Shown in pieces: positions 19,061 to 28,887 of a DNA stretch of 53,964 nt. This DNA is from Pseudoalteromonas sp. HM-SA03. Lineage in GTDB: Bacteria; Pseudomonadota; Gammaproteobacteria; Enterobacterales; Alteromonadaceae. The translations under genes and the position numbers were made by a program. The notes beneath the pieces were generated by a model, which saw only the letters and a program-made list of their open reading frames with translations, had not been told where the DNA came from and did no database searches. Positions within the stretch are counted from its first letter, which is position 1; each line of letters begins with the position of its first letter. The stretch lies in contig NZ_NSDG01000004.1 of assembly GCF_002289345.1 (NCBI RefSeq), positions 84,022-137,985 on the forward strand, read 5' to 3'.

Positions 19061-22000
19061 TGATGGAAAACTTTGCAATAAAACAGTGGTTAGATGAGCT
19101 TGACCGTCAACAGATTTATGTTTATTTACAGCAAGATAAATTAAAACTTAGAACACCGCTTGGGCAGGTGCCTGAGGGTATTCTGGATAAGATAAAGGCG
19201 AACAAAGCTGCGCTTATCACCTATCTTCAAGGACAGCAAAAGCAATCTGCTTCGCTCTCGGCAGCGCAGCAAAGAATGTGGTTTATTGATAAGTATGAAG
19301 GGGGCACTGCGGCATACAATATGGCTGGGCTAGTTAAATTATCGCAGCCATTTTCAGTCACGGACATTGAACAAGCGTTGAGCCGCTTGATAGCTAAGTA
19401 CGATATTTTGAGAGCACGATTTATCACGGTTCAAGGAAAGGCCGTGCAGCAAATTGAACCTGCTGAGGCGATGAAAATTGCTGTGATGACCGTGGATGAA
19501 GAAGCGCTACCCAATCAGCTACCAGAGTCGATTAAACAGGCTGTGGGGTATCAGTTTGATCTTGCCAACGAGCCGCTGCTGCAAGTGACGGCTTTAGTGG
19601 GTAACTCCCATACTGCTTGCCGTTGGTTACTCGTTAACATGCATCATATTATTAGTGACGGCTGGAGCGTGACTGTATTTATCAACGCACTGCTGCATGA
19701 GCTATCGGAGGCGTGTGTTGAGCTTCCCGATTTACAGTATGTTGACTATGTGCACTGGGAGCAGCAATTAAGGCAATCCCCAGACTATCAACAACAATTG
19801 GCTTATTGGACTGAGCAGTTAGAGGCATTTACACCGTTTGAATTGTCCACCAGCTATCCAAGAAAAAAAGAAAAGCAGTACCAAGGTGACACGGTTCGTT
19901 GTTCGTTTAACGCAGAACAAATACAACGATTAGATAAAGCTTGCCACAGCGATGGCGTAACACATTTTACCGTCTTGCTGGGCGTGTTTTACATCTTGCT
20001 TTATCGCTACAGTGAGCAAGCCGATATTACCTTAGGGGTGCCGGTTGCAAATCGTCAGCAAAGCGAGTTTGAAGCTATGCTTGGCTGCTTTATTAATACC
20101 TTGCCACTGCGTATGCAGATAAACGGACATCACTCCATGAGTGAGGCGATTAAGGCGCTGCAATACAAAGTATTGCAAGGGCTTAGTAATCAAAACGCTG
20201 CCGTGGAAGACATCATTGAAGCGCTAGAGCTACCCAAATCCGCCGCGCATTCCGCCTTGTTTCAAGTGTTATTTAACTACAATGGTGTAGCAAGTAGTAA
20301 GGTGTCGGCAAATAACCAATTAGAAGCCGAGTTAATTGCCCTAGATAATGGCACTGCGAAATTTGACTTAACCCTATCTGTTGATGATACAGATGATGCC
20401 CTTGTGTGTGACTTTGTTTATGCAACAGGGCTTTATGACCATGCGCTTATTCAGCAATTTGCCGATGATTATTTGGCACTCGTCCAGTGCTATTGTGCTA
20501 AAGAGGCGCTGCCGATTGACGACTTAGTGCTCAAATCAACGAACGTACCGACAAAGGCGGCGGATATCAATCACAACATCAGCCAGCCGATGCTTGTGCC
20601 GCAAGCAATCAGAAGTATAGCGCAAACTCAAGGTGAGGCGATTGCAGTGGTTGTGCCAAGCACCAATGGCGAAGCATCGCGGGCCCTAACGTATCAGCAG
20701 CTACAATCTCAAAGCCTACAAATTGCCAACAACTTAGATGTTCCAGCGTCAATCATTGCGCTGATAACAACGGGTGATATGAGTGATATTGTCACTATGC
20801 TTGGCGTAATGCAAAGTGGTCGCGCGTATCTACCTATTGATGGCAATATGCCCACTGCCAGAGCGCTACAAATGCTAGCGCAAGCTGAATGTAATACGGT
20901 GGTGGTAAGTGTCGAAACGCCACTTTGCCAAGCGTTACGAGAAGCGGGCATTCAGGTGCTTGACTATACTGAGCTGAGCCAAAACAAAGGAGCGCCGCAG
21001 CAAACTTATTCACCAAGTTTTGATGATAGCGCGTATGTGTTGTTTACTTCTGGTTCTACTGGTGTGCCCAAAGGGGTTGAGATCAGCCATGGCGCGCTGA
21101 GTCACTATTGCAGCAGCATCGCGGCGAGATTGAGTTACAACCAAGATACGCGAGCGGGCGTGGTCACAGGACTTGCCACGGATTTATGCTTAACGGCTGT
21201 GTATCCGGTGCTTACTCATGGCGGCACTGTGGTACTCACCCTTGCAAACCAAGCGCCAGAACCGACTGAAATTGCAGCCAAGTTAGTGGCTGAGCAAGTT
21301 AACTTGATAAAATTAACCCCTTCTTTTGCCGCGGTGCTGTTGCCTCAATTTGCTGAGCAAAAGCCCGCTATTTCGCAGTGGGTGTTAGGTGGAGAAGCAT
21401 TAGGTGAGCAGCTTGTTGATAGCATTCGCGCGCTGACGCCAGCAGCGCGTATTTTCAACCATTATGGTCCGACGGAGGCTTGTGTTGGAGTAGTTTGTCA
21501 TGAAGTGACAGACAGCAGGCTAACCGGCCACAGTTATCCGATCGGTGCGCCTTTGGCACATGTCACCACCTGCGTACTCAACAAACAGGGGAAGCCAACA
21601 CCCGCTGGCATGCCTGGAGAGCTCTATATTGGCGGGCCGAGCCTCGCCAAAGGATATATAAATGCGCCTTCAGAGACCGCAGCTCAGTTTACAAGTAGCT
21701 TGCAACATAGTGCCCAATGCGCCCGTTTTTACCGCAGTGGTGATAGCGTTAGGCTGAATACGAGCGGCGAGCTTGAATTTCTCGGTCGAATTGACAAACA
21801 AGCGAAAATTCGCGGTTACCGCGTTGATCTCAATGAAATAGAAGCTGCTCTGTTAGCGCTTGATGAGGTATCGCAGGCAGCAGTCGTGGTGCGCAAGCTC
21901 GGCAAGCAAGATGCTTTGGTTGCTTTTGTGGTAAGTGGTGGTGGCAGCCAGTGCGCCGCAACCAATCTGCGCGAGGTGATCCGCCAAGGCTTGAAGCGTC

Positions 22001-25000
22001 GCTTGCCCGAGCCGATGATCCCAAGCTGGATAGAGCTTTGCCAGCACTTACCCACCCTGAGTAATGGCAAGATAGACCGCCAACAATTACAGTCTTTGGC
22101 ATTAACCTCTCAAAGCCAAAGTAGTGAGGTGACAAGTGCGTTGCAGCGACAGTTAATCACACTCTATCAAACCTTAACTGGCGCACCAGAAGTGGGGCTG
22201 CACGATAGCTTTTTCAGCATCGGTGGTCACTCTTTATTGGCAATGCAATTACTCAATGAACTAAGAGCCCAGCTCTCGGTGGAGGTGAGCTTAAAGCAAC
22301 TGTTTGCCAATCCTAGCGTATTTGAACTAAGCGAGATACTGGCTAACTCTCAGTCTCAATCTTCATTACCAAGTCTACAACCTGCGCCACCACAGCCCAA
22401 TTATCCTTTGTCATTTGCACAGCGGCGCTTGTGGTTTGTAGACCAACTGCAAGGGCACAGCAACCAGTATAACCTACAGGGCATATTTCAATTGCAAGGC
22501 AAACTGAATACCAAGGCCTTAGAGCACGCCTTTATTGCTGTGATTAAGCAACATCCAGTCTTGGCGTTTAATTATCATCAAAATGAGCAAGGAGAACCGC
22601 ACCAAAGCATTAACCTTGATGCTCGATTTACCTTGATTAAGCACGACTGGACAGATAAATCCGCTGAGCAACAAGCACATGCGTTAGAGCAAGCTATCGC
22701 AGAAGATTACGCAACCAGCTTCGATTTAAGCCGTGATTTAATGCTGCGCGCCAGTCTTTATCAACAAGAGGCGATGCAGGCTACCCTTGTGATCACCTTA
22801 CATCATATCGCTGCCGATGGTTGGTCTATTGCGTGTTTGAGTGACGCTTTAAGACAGGCATACAAAGCTGCTCTCAGCGGCGAAACCTTATCGCTACAAG
22901 AGGTGCATTACGTTGATTATGTAATGTGGCAACAGCAGCTGGAACAGGGGGAATTATGGCAACAGGAGCTCGACTATTGGCGTATGCAATTACAAGGTCT
23001 GCCCAAGGTTCATGAATTACCGCTAGATTGTAGCAGAGAAGCAAAAACCTCTTTGCGCGGCGCCTTAGTGATTGAGCCTATACCTGCGGCGCTGGTCAGT
23101 GCACTTCGAGCGTATCAAACTCGTTCAGGGCAAACCTTATTTGTGTTACTGCAAACGCTATTTTCATTGTGGTTAAGCCGCTTTTCTCAACAGCGCGACG
23201 TGGTTGTTGGTACGCCGGTATCAGGACGTCACCTCAAAGCATTTGAAAATATGATTGGTAACTTTATCAATACTTTAGTGCTTAGGAGCGAATGGAGTGA
23301 AGACACCAGTTTTACCCAAGCGTTACAGCAAACCCAAGGCTTACTCAACGACGCATTGCAACATCAACATATTCCCTTCGATGTGTTAGTGGATGAGCTA
23401 GACATTGAACGCTCAAGCGCCCAGCATCCGCTGCATCAAATCGTGTTTCGGGTAAATAATCAGGTAAATGAAAACCTTACGCTAGAACAATTGGAAGTGA
23501 CGCCTTGCCAAAGTAAAGTACGCGGTGCCAAATTAGATTTGGAAGTCGCAGTGATAGACGAGGGGGATGTACTCACCGTTGAATGGCTTTATGACAGCAA
23601 TTTGTGGCACGAAGCGAGTGTAGTTAGTTTCCATCAGCAGTTTTGTTATGTGTTATCGCAGTGTCTTGCAGAGCCAAATACTCCGTTGTCAGCATTGTCA
23701 TTGTGGCCCGCTGAGCAGCAGTTAGCGCTATTAAAACAGCTGCAAAGTGTTGCGGTAGAAGTGACAGAGCAACAGCGATGGGTAACTAAGTTTAGTCAGG
23801 CGGCTCTTCAGACTCCACTACAGACTGCGGTGCGCATGGGGGAGTTCACTTGTAGTTATCTCACCTTAGAAAAATGCGCGAACCAACTTGCTAATAGCTT
23901 ATTGGAAATGGCATTTGCCGAGCAAAGTCGCATTGCTATTTTACTGCCGTCTTCAAGCTACATGGTGGCCGCGGTGCTGGCAGTATTAAAAGCGCGCCAT
24001 ACCTATGTGCCCATTCATCATGACACGCCAACGGATACCTTAGCCTACATCATGAATGATGCAGACATCGTATTGACGCTGGCGCTAAGTGAAGATACCG
24101 AGCGCTTGATTGAAGCCGGTAGTGACTTTTTGTTGCTTGATGATCTGTTCGAAGCCGAGGGGAACTTTGCGTTTTACGATACCTGTTTGCTGGTAGATGA
24201 AGACGCATCTGCATTTAACCAAGCCGAGCTTGCCTATGTTATTTATACCTCAGGTTCAACCGGGCAGCCAAAAGGGGTGCCCATTAGTCATGGCAACCTC
24301 AATAATTATCTGCGCTTTGCGTCTCAGCGCTACCTGCCACAATCGGGAGGCATAACCAAGGCTGTACTCAGTACACCGCTGGCGTTTGATGCGACGGTGA
24401 CCGCCTTAGTGCCTATCTTAGTGCGAGGTGGTGAGCTTGAGTTGCTTCCCACGGGCGCAGAATTGTTGCCCGCCTTACAAACACAGATTTTTGCAGCTAA
24501 CGAAGCCAAGTTATTCAAGTTAACACCGGCTCACCTACGCGCGGTATTTGCATTAAGTGACGCACAAACTCGCAGTAATATCGCCCACCGATTTGTGGTT
24601 GGCGGTGAAGGGCTAAGCGCAGCTTTGGTTGATAAGCTGATGGATAAGCTCCCGAATGCTCAGTGGATAAACGAATACGGCCCAACTGAGGCAACAGTCG
24701 GCTGTAGTATCTATGCTGTAAGCCGTGAGTCGCGCCACTTGTTAGCGGGCCACGAAGAAGTGCCTATTGGTCATGCTATCGATAATATGACACTTGCGGT
24801 AGTCGATGAGTTTGGCGAACTGGCTTTACCTAATATGCCTGGAGAGCTTTGGCTAGCGGGAGATGGGGTGTGTGAAGGCTATATTAATCTCGCGAGTGTG
24901 ACGCAAACACGCTTTGTTGAGCAAGCAGTGCCTGCGTCTGGTACTTCAAGCATGCGTTGGTATCGCAGTGGCGACAAGGCAAAGTGGCAGGCGAATGCGC

Positions 25001-28000
25001 GCGGAGAGGTTGACTACCTTTGCTATTTGGGGCGGTTAGATGAGCAAGTAAAACTGCGAGGCTACCGTATTTCTCTTGTGGCAATCGCCCATCAAATCGA
25101 CGCGTTGGCGCAAGTAAAAAGCTGCGCTGTGAGTGTTGATGAAGCACAAGAAAGCTTAGTGGCTCATGTGGTTTTAAATGGTGAGGCTAAGCTCACACTT
25201 GTGCAGTTGCGCCACGCTTTATCGCAGTCGCTGCCCAGTTACATGTTACCTGCCGCGCTGGATATCGTTGCTGATATTCCACTGACTGCAAACGGAAAAG
25301 TAGACAAGCAAGCATTACAGCTTGCCTATCAGGCACAGGCGAAAAGCCAAGAGGTCGCTGAGGTAATTGATGGATCTAAGCTCACGGACATACAGCGTTA
25401 TTTACTTGAGTTATATCGTGAGCTACTGCCGAGCCAAGTACAGAGTATTAACGATAGTTTCTTTGACTTAGGCGGGCATTCGCTGCTTGCCATAAAAGTG
25501 ATCAGCCGAGTGCGCAGTGAGCAACGGCGAAATATCACCTTGCCACAACTTTTTGATGCGCCAAGTATTGCAGCGTTTGCTGAAGTGATAACCGCAAGTT
25601 CGATGATTGCGCACAGCAATACCATTGAGCCAGTATCAAGAGCTCAAGCGTTACCTCTGTCTTTTGCTCAGCAGCGTTTGTGGTTAATCGATCAGTTACA
25701 TGAGCAAAGTCTGCAATACCATATGCCAGCGAGCTATTGGTGTGAAGGAGCCTTAAATATTGACGCTTTAACACAAGCGTTAAGCGCGATTGTTGCACGT
25801 CATGAAGTGCTCCGTACGGTCATCGTTCCTGCAAGTGGTGAGCACGGCGCTGTGCAGCAAATTCGTGCCCAAGTAGCTTGTCCTGTGGAATTAGTAGATT
25901 TGTCTGGGCTAAACAACGCAGAGCAACAGCAGCGTTGGCGAACATTACAGCAGCAATCGCTTAATAAGCCTTTTGATTTATGCCAAGACACTATGCTGCG
26001 CGTTATCTGTGTACAGTTTAGCCACAACCAATTTGGACTCTTGTTTAACATGCACCACATTGCCAGCGATGGTTGGTCGATGGCGCTGCTGGCCAAAGAG
26101 TTCGTGGCGTTTTATCGGCACTTTAGCGAAGCGCCAGTGTATCCCCTGCCAGAGCAATACGCTAAACCGCTAGCGGTGCAGTATGCAGACTTTGCCTACT
26201 GGCAGCAGCAACAGCAAGATAGCTATCAGGCGGATCTTGCCTATTGGCAAACTCAGTTGCAGCAGTGTCCAGTTGTTCATGAATTACCGCTGGACTTTGA
26301 GCGACCACAAGTTCAGTCCCTTGATGGTGAGTGTATTCGTCATACCCTTACGAGGTCGCAAGTTGAGGCGATAAAAGCGCATTGCCAAGCACAAGGGGTG
26401 ACTTTGTATATGTGGTTGCAAAGTGCCTTTTCGCTGTTGATGCTTCGTCTTAGTCAAACGCAGGATATTGTCGTTGGTTCGCCCATTGCAGGACGTGAGG
26501 TGAAAGAGTTAGAGGGGTTACTGGGGTGCTTTGTGAATACCTTGGCTATTCGCGCTCGCAAAGTGGGGTCGCCTTCATTTAACGACTGGCTAAGTGAACA
26601 AAAACAGGTGATCTTGTCGGCTTTTTCCCATCAGAATCTACCCTTTGAGCAGCTTGTTGATGCCATTAATCCACCGCGCAGCTTAGCGCATTCGCCCGTA
26701 TTACAAATACTCTTTGCACTACAAAATAACGAACAAAGTAACTTCAAGCTACCTCACCTAAAAATCGAGCAACAGCTTGATCTTAAGCCTGCAATGAAGT
26801 TCGACTTAGAAGTCAATGCACAAGAATCGGGCAGTGAGATCACGGTGCAGTGGAATTATGCCAAAGCCTTGTTTAAACACACTAGCGTACAGGCGATGGT
26901 TGATGCTTTTGTGACGTTAATTGACGCGGCGCTGACAAGCCCTGAGCAAAGTGTGAATACCTTACCATTAGTTGATAGCAAAGTACTCAGCGAGTTAGGG
27001 TTTGCCACGCAAGCGCAGCCGCAATCTCCTTGGTTTATCAGCGATAAAATACGGGACTTTGCTCAGCATAGTGCACAGCAAAATGCTGTACGAGATATGA
27101 CTGGCAAGCGGTTAAGTTTTGGCGAATTGGAGTCACAAAGTAATCAACTTGCGCGTTACTTGATTGAACAAGGCGTAACGGCAAGGTCGCAGGTCGCAAT
27201 AAGCTTAGCGCCAAGCTGTGAGCAAGTTGTGGCACTTTTGGCAACCTTAAAAGTTGGGGCCGTGTATGTGCCGCTTGACCCAAATGTACCGAGTCAGCGT
27301 CAGCACTATATATTGCGTGACAGTAAAGCGACTTGCCTTATCACCACCTTAGCACTACTTCCTAACAGCGCAGAGCTTAGCTGCTGTTTGGTGTTAATGG
27401 ACACCGCACAGCTTTGGCAGAACATGCCTGTAGAAGCACTTGCGCCGTTAAGTGATATTGATGCTCCGGCTTATATAATCTATACCTCAGGCACCACAGG
27501 GCAACCCAAAGGCGTGGTGGTTAGTCACCGTAATCTACACCTTTACCTTGAGCATGTTAGCCACAGTTATCTCCAAGGCGATATACACGAGAGCGTTGTC
27601 AGCACGCCTTTAGCGTTTGATGCGACTGTAACGAGCTTATGGGGAGCGCTGGTTAATGGTCTTAGTGTAGTACTGCTAAGCGATGGTGAGCAATTAATCA
27701 CAGAGCTTAGTACGTGTTTAGCGCGTGATGAGGCGCTGCTGTTTAAGTTGACTCCAGCCCACTTACAAGGCGTGCTGGCACGATTACAACCGAGCAATGC
27801 TGCGCACCACATTGTGGTGGGGGGAGAAGCCCTATCTAGCAGCGTGGTTGCTCAAGTTGGGGCACTGATGCCACAGGCTCATTTTTATAACGAATATGGC
27901 CCAACAGAAGCAACAGTCGGGTGCTGTGTGTATCGCTGTAATGGCCAATATGCGGTTTCGCTTGCACAGCAATCGCAGCGCTTTGTACCAATCGGCAGCG

Positions 28001-28887
28001 CTATTCAAGGCACTCATTTGGTGGTACTGGATCAGCATCAACAGCTTGTTCCTATCGGCATGCCCGGAGAGTTATACATCGCGGGCAATAATGTGGCTCA
28101 GGCATATTTTGGGTTGCCAGAGCTCAGCGCCAGTAGATTTGTGTCATTGTCTTTGAACAATGACTCACAGCGTTATTATCAGACGGGCGACCAAGTGCGT
28201 TGGCTGCTAGATGAACAGGGCAATCCTAGTGCGCTGCAGTTTATTGGTCGTCGAGACAACCAAGTTAAACTGCGTGGCTATCGCATCGAGCTTGAAGAAA
28301 TTGCGGCTCAGCTTGAGCACCTAGATGCAGTGCAACAAGCACATGTGTTACTTAACGAAAGTAAAGATAACTTACTGGGCTGTGTGGTACTAACTACACC
28401 ATCGCACAGTGATGCCATTTATGAGCTTGAACAGACGCTACACACTCAGATATTAGCCTCGTTAGCAGAGGTCCTACCAAGTTACATGTTGCCTTACAAG
28501 CTGTATGCACTGGCTGCTATGCCGCTTACCAATAACGGCAAAGTAGACGCAGGAGCGCTTGCACAACTGGTGCAATCGCAACAGGCGCAAGTGCTTACAG
28601 CACCTTTAGCTCCTATGACTGAACTACAAACGCTACTGGCAGAAGTTTTTGCTCAAGTGCTCAATACTCAAGTTCGAGATATTAACAGTAACTTCTTTGA
28701 GTTAGGGGGGCACTCTTTATCAGCAAGCCAAGCGGTTGCCTTAATTGAACAGGCGCTTGAGGTGCCCATCACCTTAAAAATATTGTTCGAGCGGCCAAGC
28801 GTAAGCGCACTTGCAACTTGGTGTGAGATCCATCGTGCAGCCAAAGCGGCGGACGAAAACGGTCAGTCTGAGGAGATGTTTTTGTGA
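19060..28887 (+). CDS. NRPS, three modules: C-A(Asp)-PCP, C-A(Asn-like)-PCP, C-A(Asn-like)-PCP
   Basis: Second synthetase, 3275 residues, starting at an ATG that overlaps the previous TAA (TAATG), so translation is probably coupled. Residues 1-58 resemble a TubC-type N-terminal docking domain. Module 2: C (HHIISDG near 195), A (FTSGSTG near 661), PCP (GGHSL near 1055). Module 3: C (HHIAADG near 1248), A (near 1728), PCP (near 2138). Module 4: C (HHIASDG near 2332), A (near 2807), PCP (near 3216). Hand-read codes are DLTKVGHVGK (Asp-like), DATKVGEVGK and DATKVGEVGK (Asn-like). The Asp-type domain has TDLCLT in place of the usual F-D-x-S core. No epimerisation domain is present, so residues 2-4 are expected to be L unless a condensation domain is bifunctional. 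It ends in an acidic tail closing in SEEMFL. Confidence 0.95.
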   Translation: MMENFAIKQWLDELDRQQIYVYLQQDKLKLRTPLGQVPEGILDKIKANKAALITYLQGQQKQSASLSAAQQRMWFIDKYEGGTAAYNMAGLVKLSQPFSVTDIEQALSRLIAKYDILRARFITVQGKAVQQIEPAEAMKIAVMTVDEEALPNQLPESIKQAVGYQFDLANEPLLQVTALVGNSHTACRWLLVNMHHIISDGWSVTVFINALLHELSEACVELPDLQYVDYVHWEQQLRQSPDYQQQLAYWTEQLEAFTPFELSTSYPRKKEKQYQGDTVRCSFNAEQIQRLDKACHSDGVTHFTVLLGVFYILLYRYSEQADITLGVPVANRQQSEFEAMLGCFINTLPLRMQINGHHSMSEAIKALQYKVLQGLSNQNAAVEDIIEALELPKSAAHSALFQVLFNYNGVASSKVSANNQLEAELIALDNGTAKFDLTLSVDDTDDALVCDFVYATGLYDHALIQQFADDYLALVQCYCAKEALPIDDLVLKSTNVPTKAADINHNISQPMLVPQAIRSIAQTQGEAIAVVVPSTNGEASRALTYQQLQSQSLQIANNLDVPASIIALITTGDMSDIVTMLGVMQSGRAYLPIDGNMPTARALQMLAQAECNTVVVSVETPLCQALREAGIQVLDYTELSQNKGAPQQTYSPSFDDSAYVLFTSGSTGVPKGVEISHGALSHYCSSIAARLSYNQDTRAGVVTGLATDLCLTAVYPVLTHGGTVVLTLANQAPEPTEIAAKLVAEQVNLIKLTPSFAAVLLPQFAEQKPAISQWVLGGEALGEQLVDSIRALTPAARIFNHYGPTEACVGVVCHEVTDSRLTGHSYPIGAPLAHVTTCVLNKQGKPTPAGMPGELYIGGPSLAKGYINAPSETAAQFTSSLQHSAQCARFYRSGDSVRLNTSGELEFLGRIDKQAKIRGYRVDLNEIEAALLALDEVSQAAVVVRKLGKQDALVAFVVSGGGSQCAATNLREVIRQGLKRRLPEPMIPSWIELCQHLPTLSNGKIDRQQLQSLALTSQSQSSEVTSALQRQLITLYQTLTGAPEVGLHDSFFSIGGHSLLAMQLLNELRAQLSVEVSLKQLFANPSVFELSEILANSQSQSSLPSLQPAPPQPNYPLSFAQRRLWFVDQLQGHSNQYNLQGIFQLQGKLNTKALEHAFIAVIKQHPVLAFNYHQNEQGEPHQSINLDARFTLIKHDWTDKSAEQQAHALEQAIAEDYATSFDLSRDLMLRASLYQQEAMQATLVITLHHIAADGWSIACLSDALRQAYKAALSGETLSLQEVHYVDYVMWQQQLEQGELWQQELDYWRMQLQGLPKVHELPLDCSREAKTSLRGALVIEPIPAALVSALRAYQTRSGQTLFVLLQTLFSLWLSRFSQQRDVVVGTPVSGRHLKAFENMIGNFINTLVLRSEWSEDTSFTQALQQTQGLLNDALQHQHIPFDVLVDELDIERSSAQHPLHQIVFRVNNQVNENLTLEQLEVTPCQSKVRGAKLDLEVAVIDEGDVLTVEWLYDSNLWHEASVVSFHQQFCYVLSQCLAEPNTPLSALSLWPAEQQLALLKQLQSVAVEVTEQQRWVTKFSQAALQTPLQTAVRMGEFTCSYLTLEKCANQLANSLLEMAFAEQSRIAILLPSSSYMVAAVLAVLKARHTYVPIHHDTPTDTLAYIMNDADIVLTLALSEDTERLIEAGSDFLLLDDLFEAEGNFAFYDTCLLVDEDASAFNQAELAYVIYTSGSTGQPKGVPISHGNLNNYLRFASQRYLPQSGGITKAVLSTPLAFDATVTALVPILVRGGELELLPTGAELLPALQTQIFAANEAKLFKLTPAHLRAVFALSDAQTRSNIAHRFVVGGEGLSAALVDKLMDKLPNAQWINEYGPTEATVGCSIYAVSRESRHLLAGHEEVPIGHAIDNMTLAVVDEFGELALPNMPGELWLAGDGVCEGYINLASVTQTRFVEQAVPASGTSSMRWYRSGDKAKWQANARGEVDYLCYLGRLDEQVKLRGYRISLVAIAHQIDALAQVKSCAVSVDEAQESLVAHVVLNGEAKLTLVQLRHALSQSLPSYMLPAALDIVADIPLTANGKVDKQALQLAYQAQAKSQEVAEVIDGSKLTDIQRYLLELYRELLPSQVQSINDSFFDLGGHSLLAIKVISRVRSEQRRNITLPQLFDAPSIAAFAEVITASSMIAHSNTIEPVSRAQALPLSFAQQRLWLIDQLHEQSLQYHMPASYWCEGALNIDALTQALSAIVARHEVLRTVIVPASGEHGAVQQIRAQVACPVELVDLSGLNNAEQQQRWRTLQQQSLNKPFDLCQDTMLRVICVQFSHNQFGLLFNMHHIASDGWSMALLAKEFVAFYRHFSEAPVYPLPEQYAKPLAVQYADFAYWQQQQQDSYQADLAYWQTQLQQCPVVHELPLDFERPQVQSLDGECIRHTLTRSQVEAIKAHCQAQGVTLYMWLQSAFSLLMLRLSQTQDIVVGSPIAGREVKELEGLLGCFVNTLAIRARKVGSPSFNDWLSEQKQVILSAFSHQNLPFEQLVDAINPPRSLAHSPVLQILFALQNNEQSNFKLPHLKIEQQLDLKPAMKFDLEVNAQESGSEITVQWNYAKALFKHTSVQAMVDAFVTLIDAALTSPEQSVNTLPLVDSKVLSELGFATQAQPQSPWFISDKIRDFAQHSAQQNAVRDMTGKRLSFGELESQSNQLARYLIEQGVTARSQVAISLAPSCEQVVALLATLKVGAVYVPLDPNVPSQRQHYILRDSKATCLITTLALLPNSAELSCCLVLMDTAQLWQNMPVEALAPLSDIDAPAYIIYTSGTTGQPKGVVVSHRNLHLYLEHVSHSYLQGDIHESVVSTPLAFDATVTSLWGALVNGLSVVLLSDGEQLITELSTCLARDEALLFKLTPAHLQGVLARLQPSNAAHHIVVGGEALSSSVVAQVGALMPQAHFYNEYGPTEATVGCCVYRCNGQYAVSLAQQSQRFVPIGSAIQGTHLVVLDQHQQLVPIGMPGELYIAGNNVAQAYFGLPELSASRFVSLSLNNDSQRYYQTGDQVRWLLDEQGNPSALQFIGRRDNQVKLRGYRIELEEIAAQLEHLDAVQQAHVLLNESKDNLLGCVVLTTPSHSDAIYELEQTLHTQILASLAEVLPSYMLPYKLYALAAMPLTNNGKVDAGALAQLVQSQQAQVLTAPLAPMTELQTLLAEVFAQVLNTQVRDINSNFFELGGHSLSASQAVALIEQALEVPITLKILFERPSVSALATWCEIHRAAKAADENGQSEEMFL

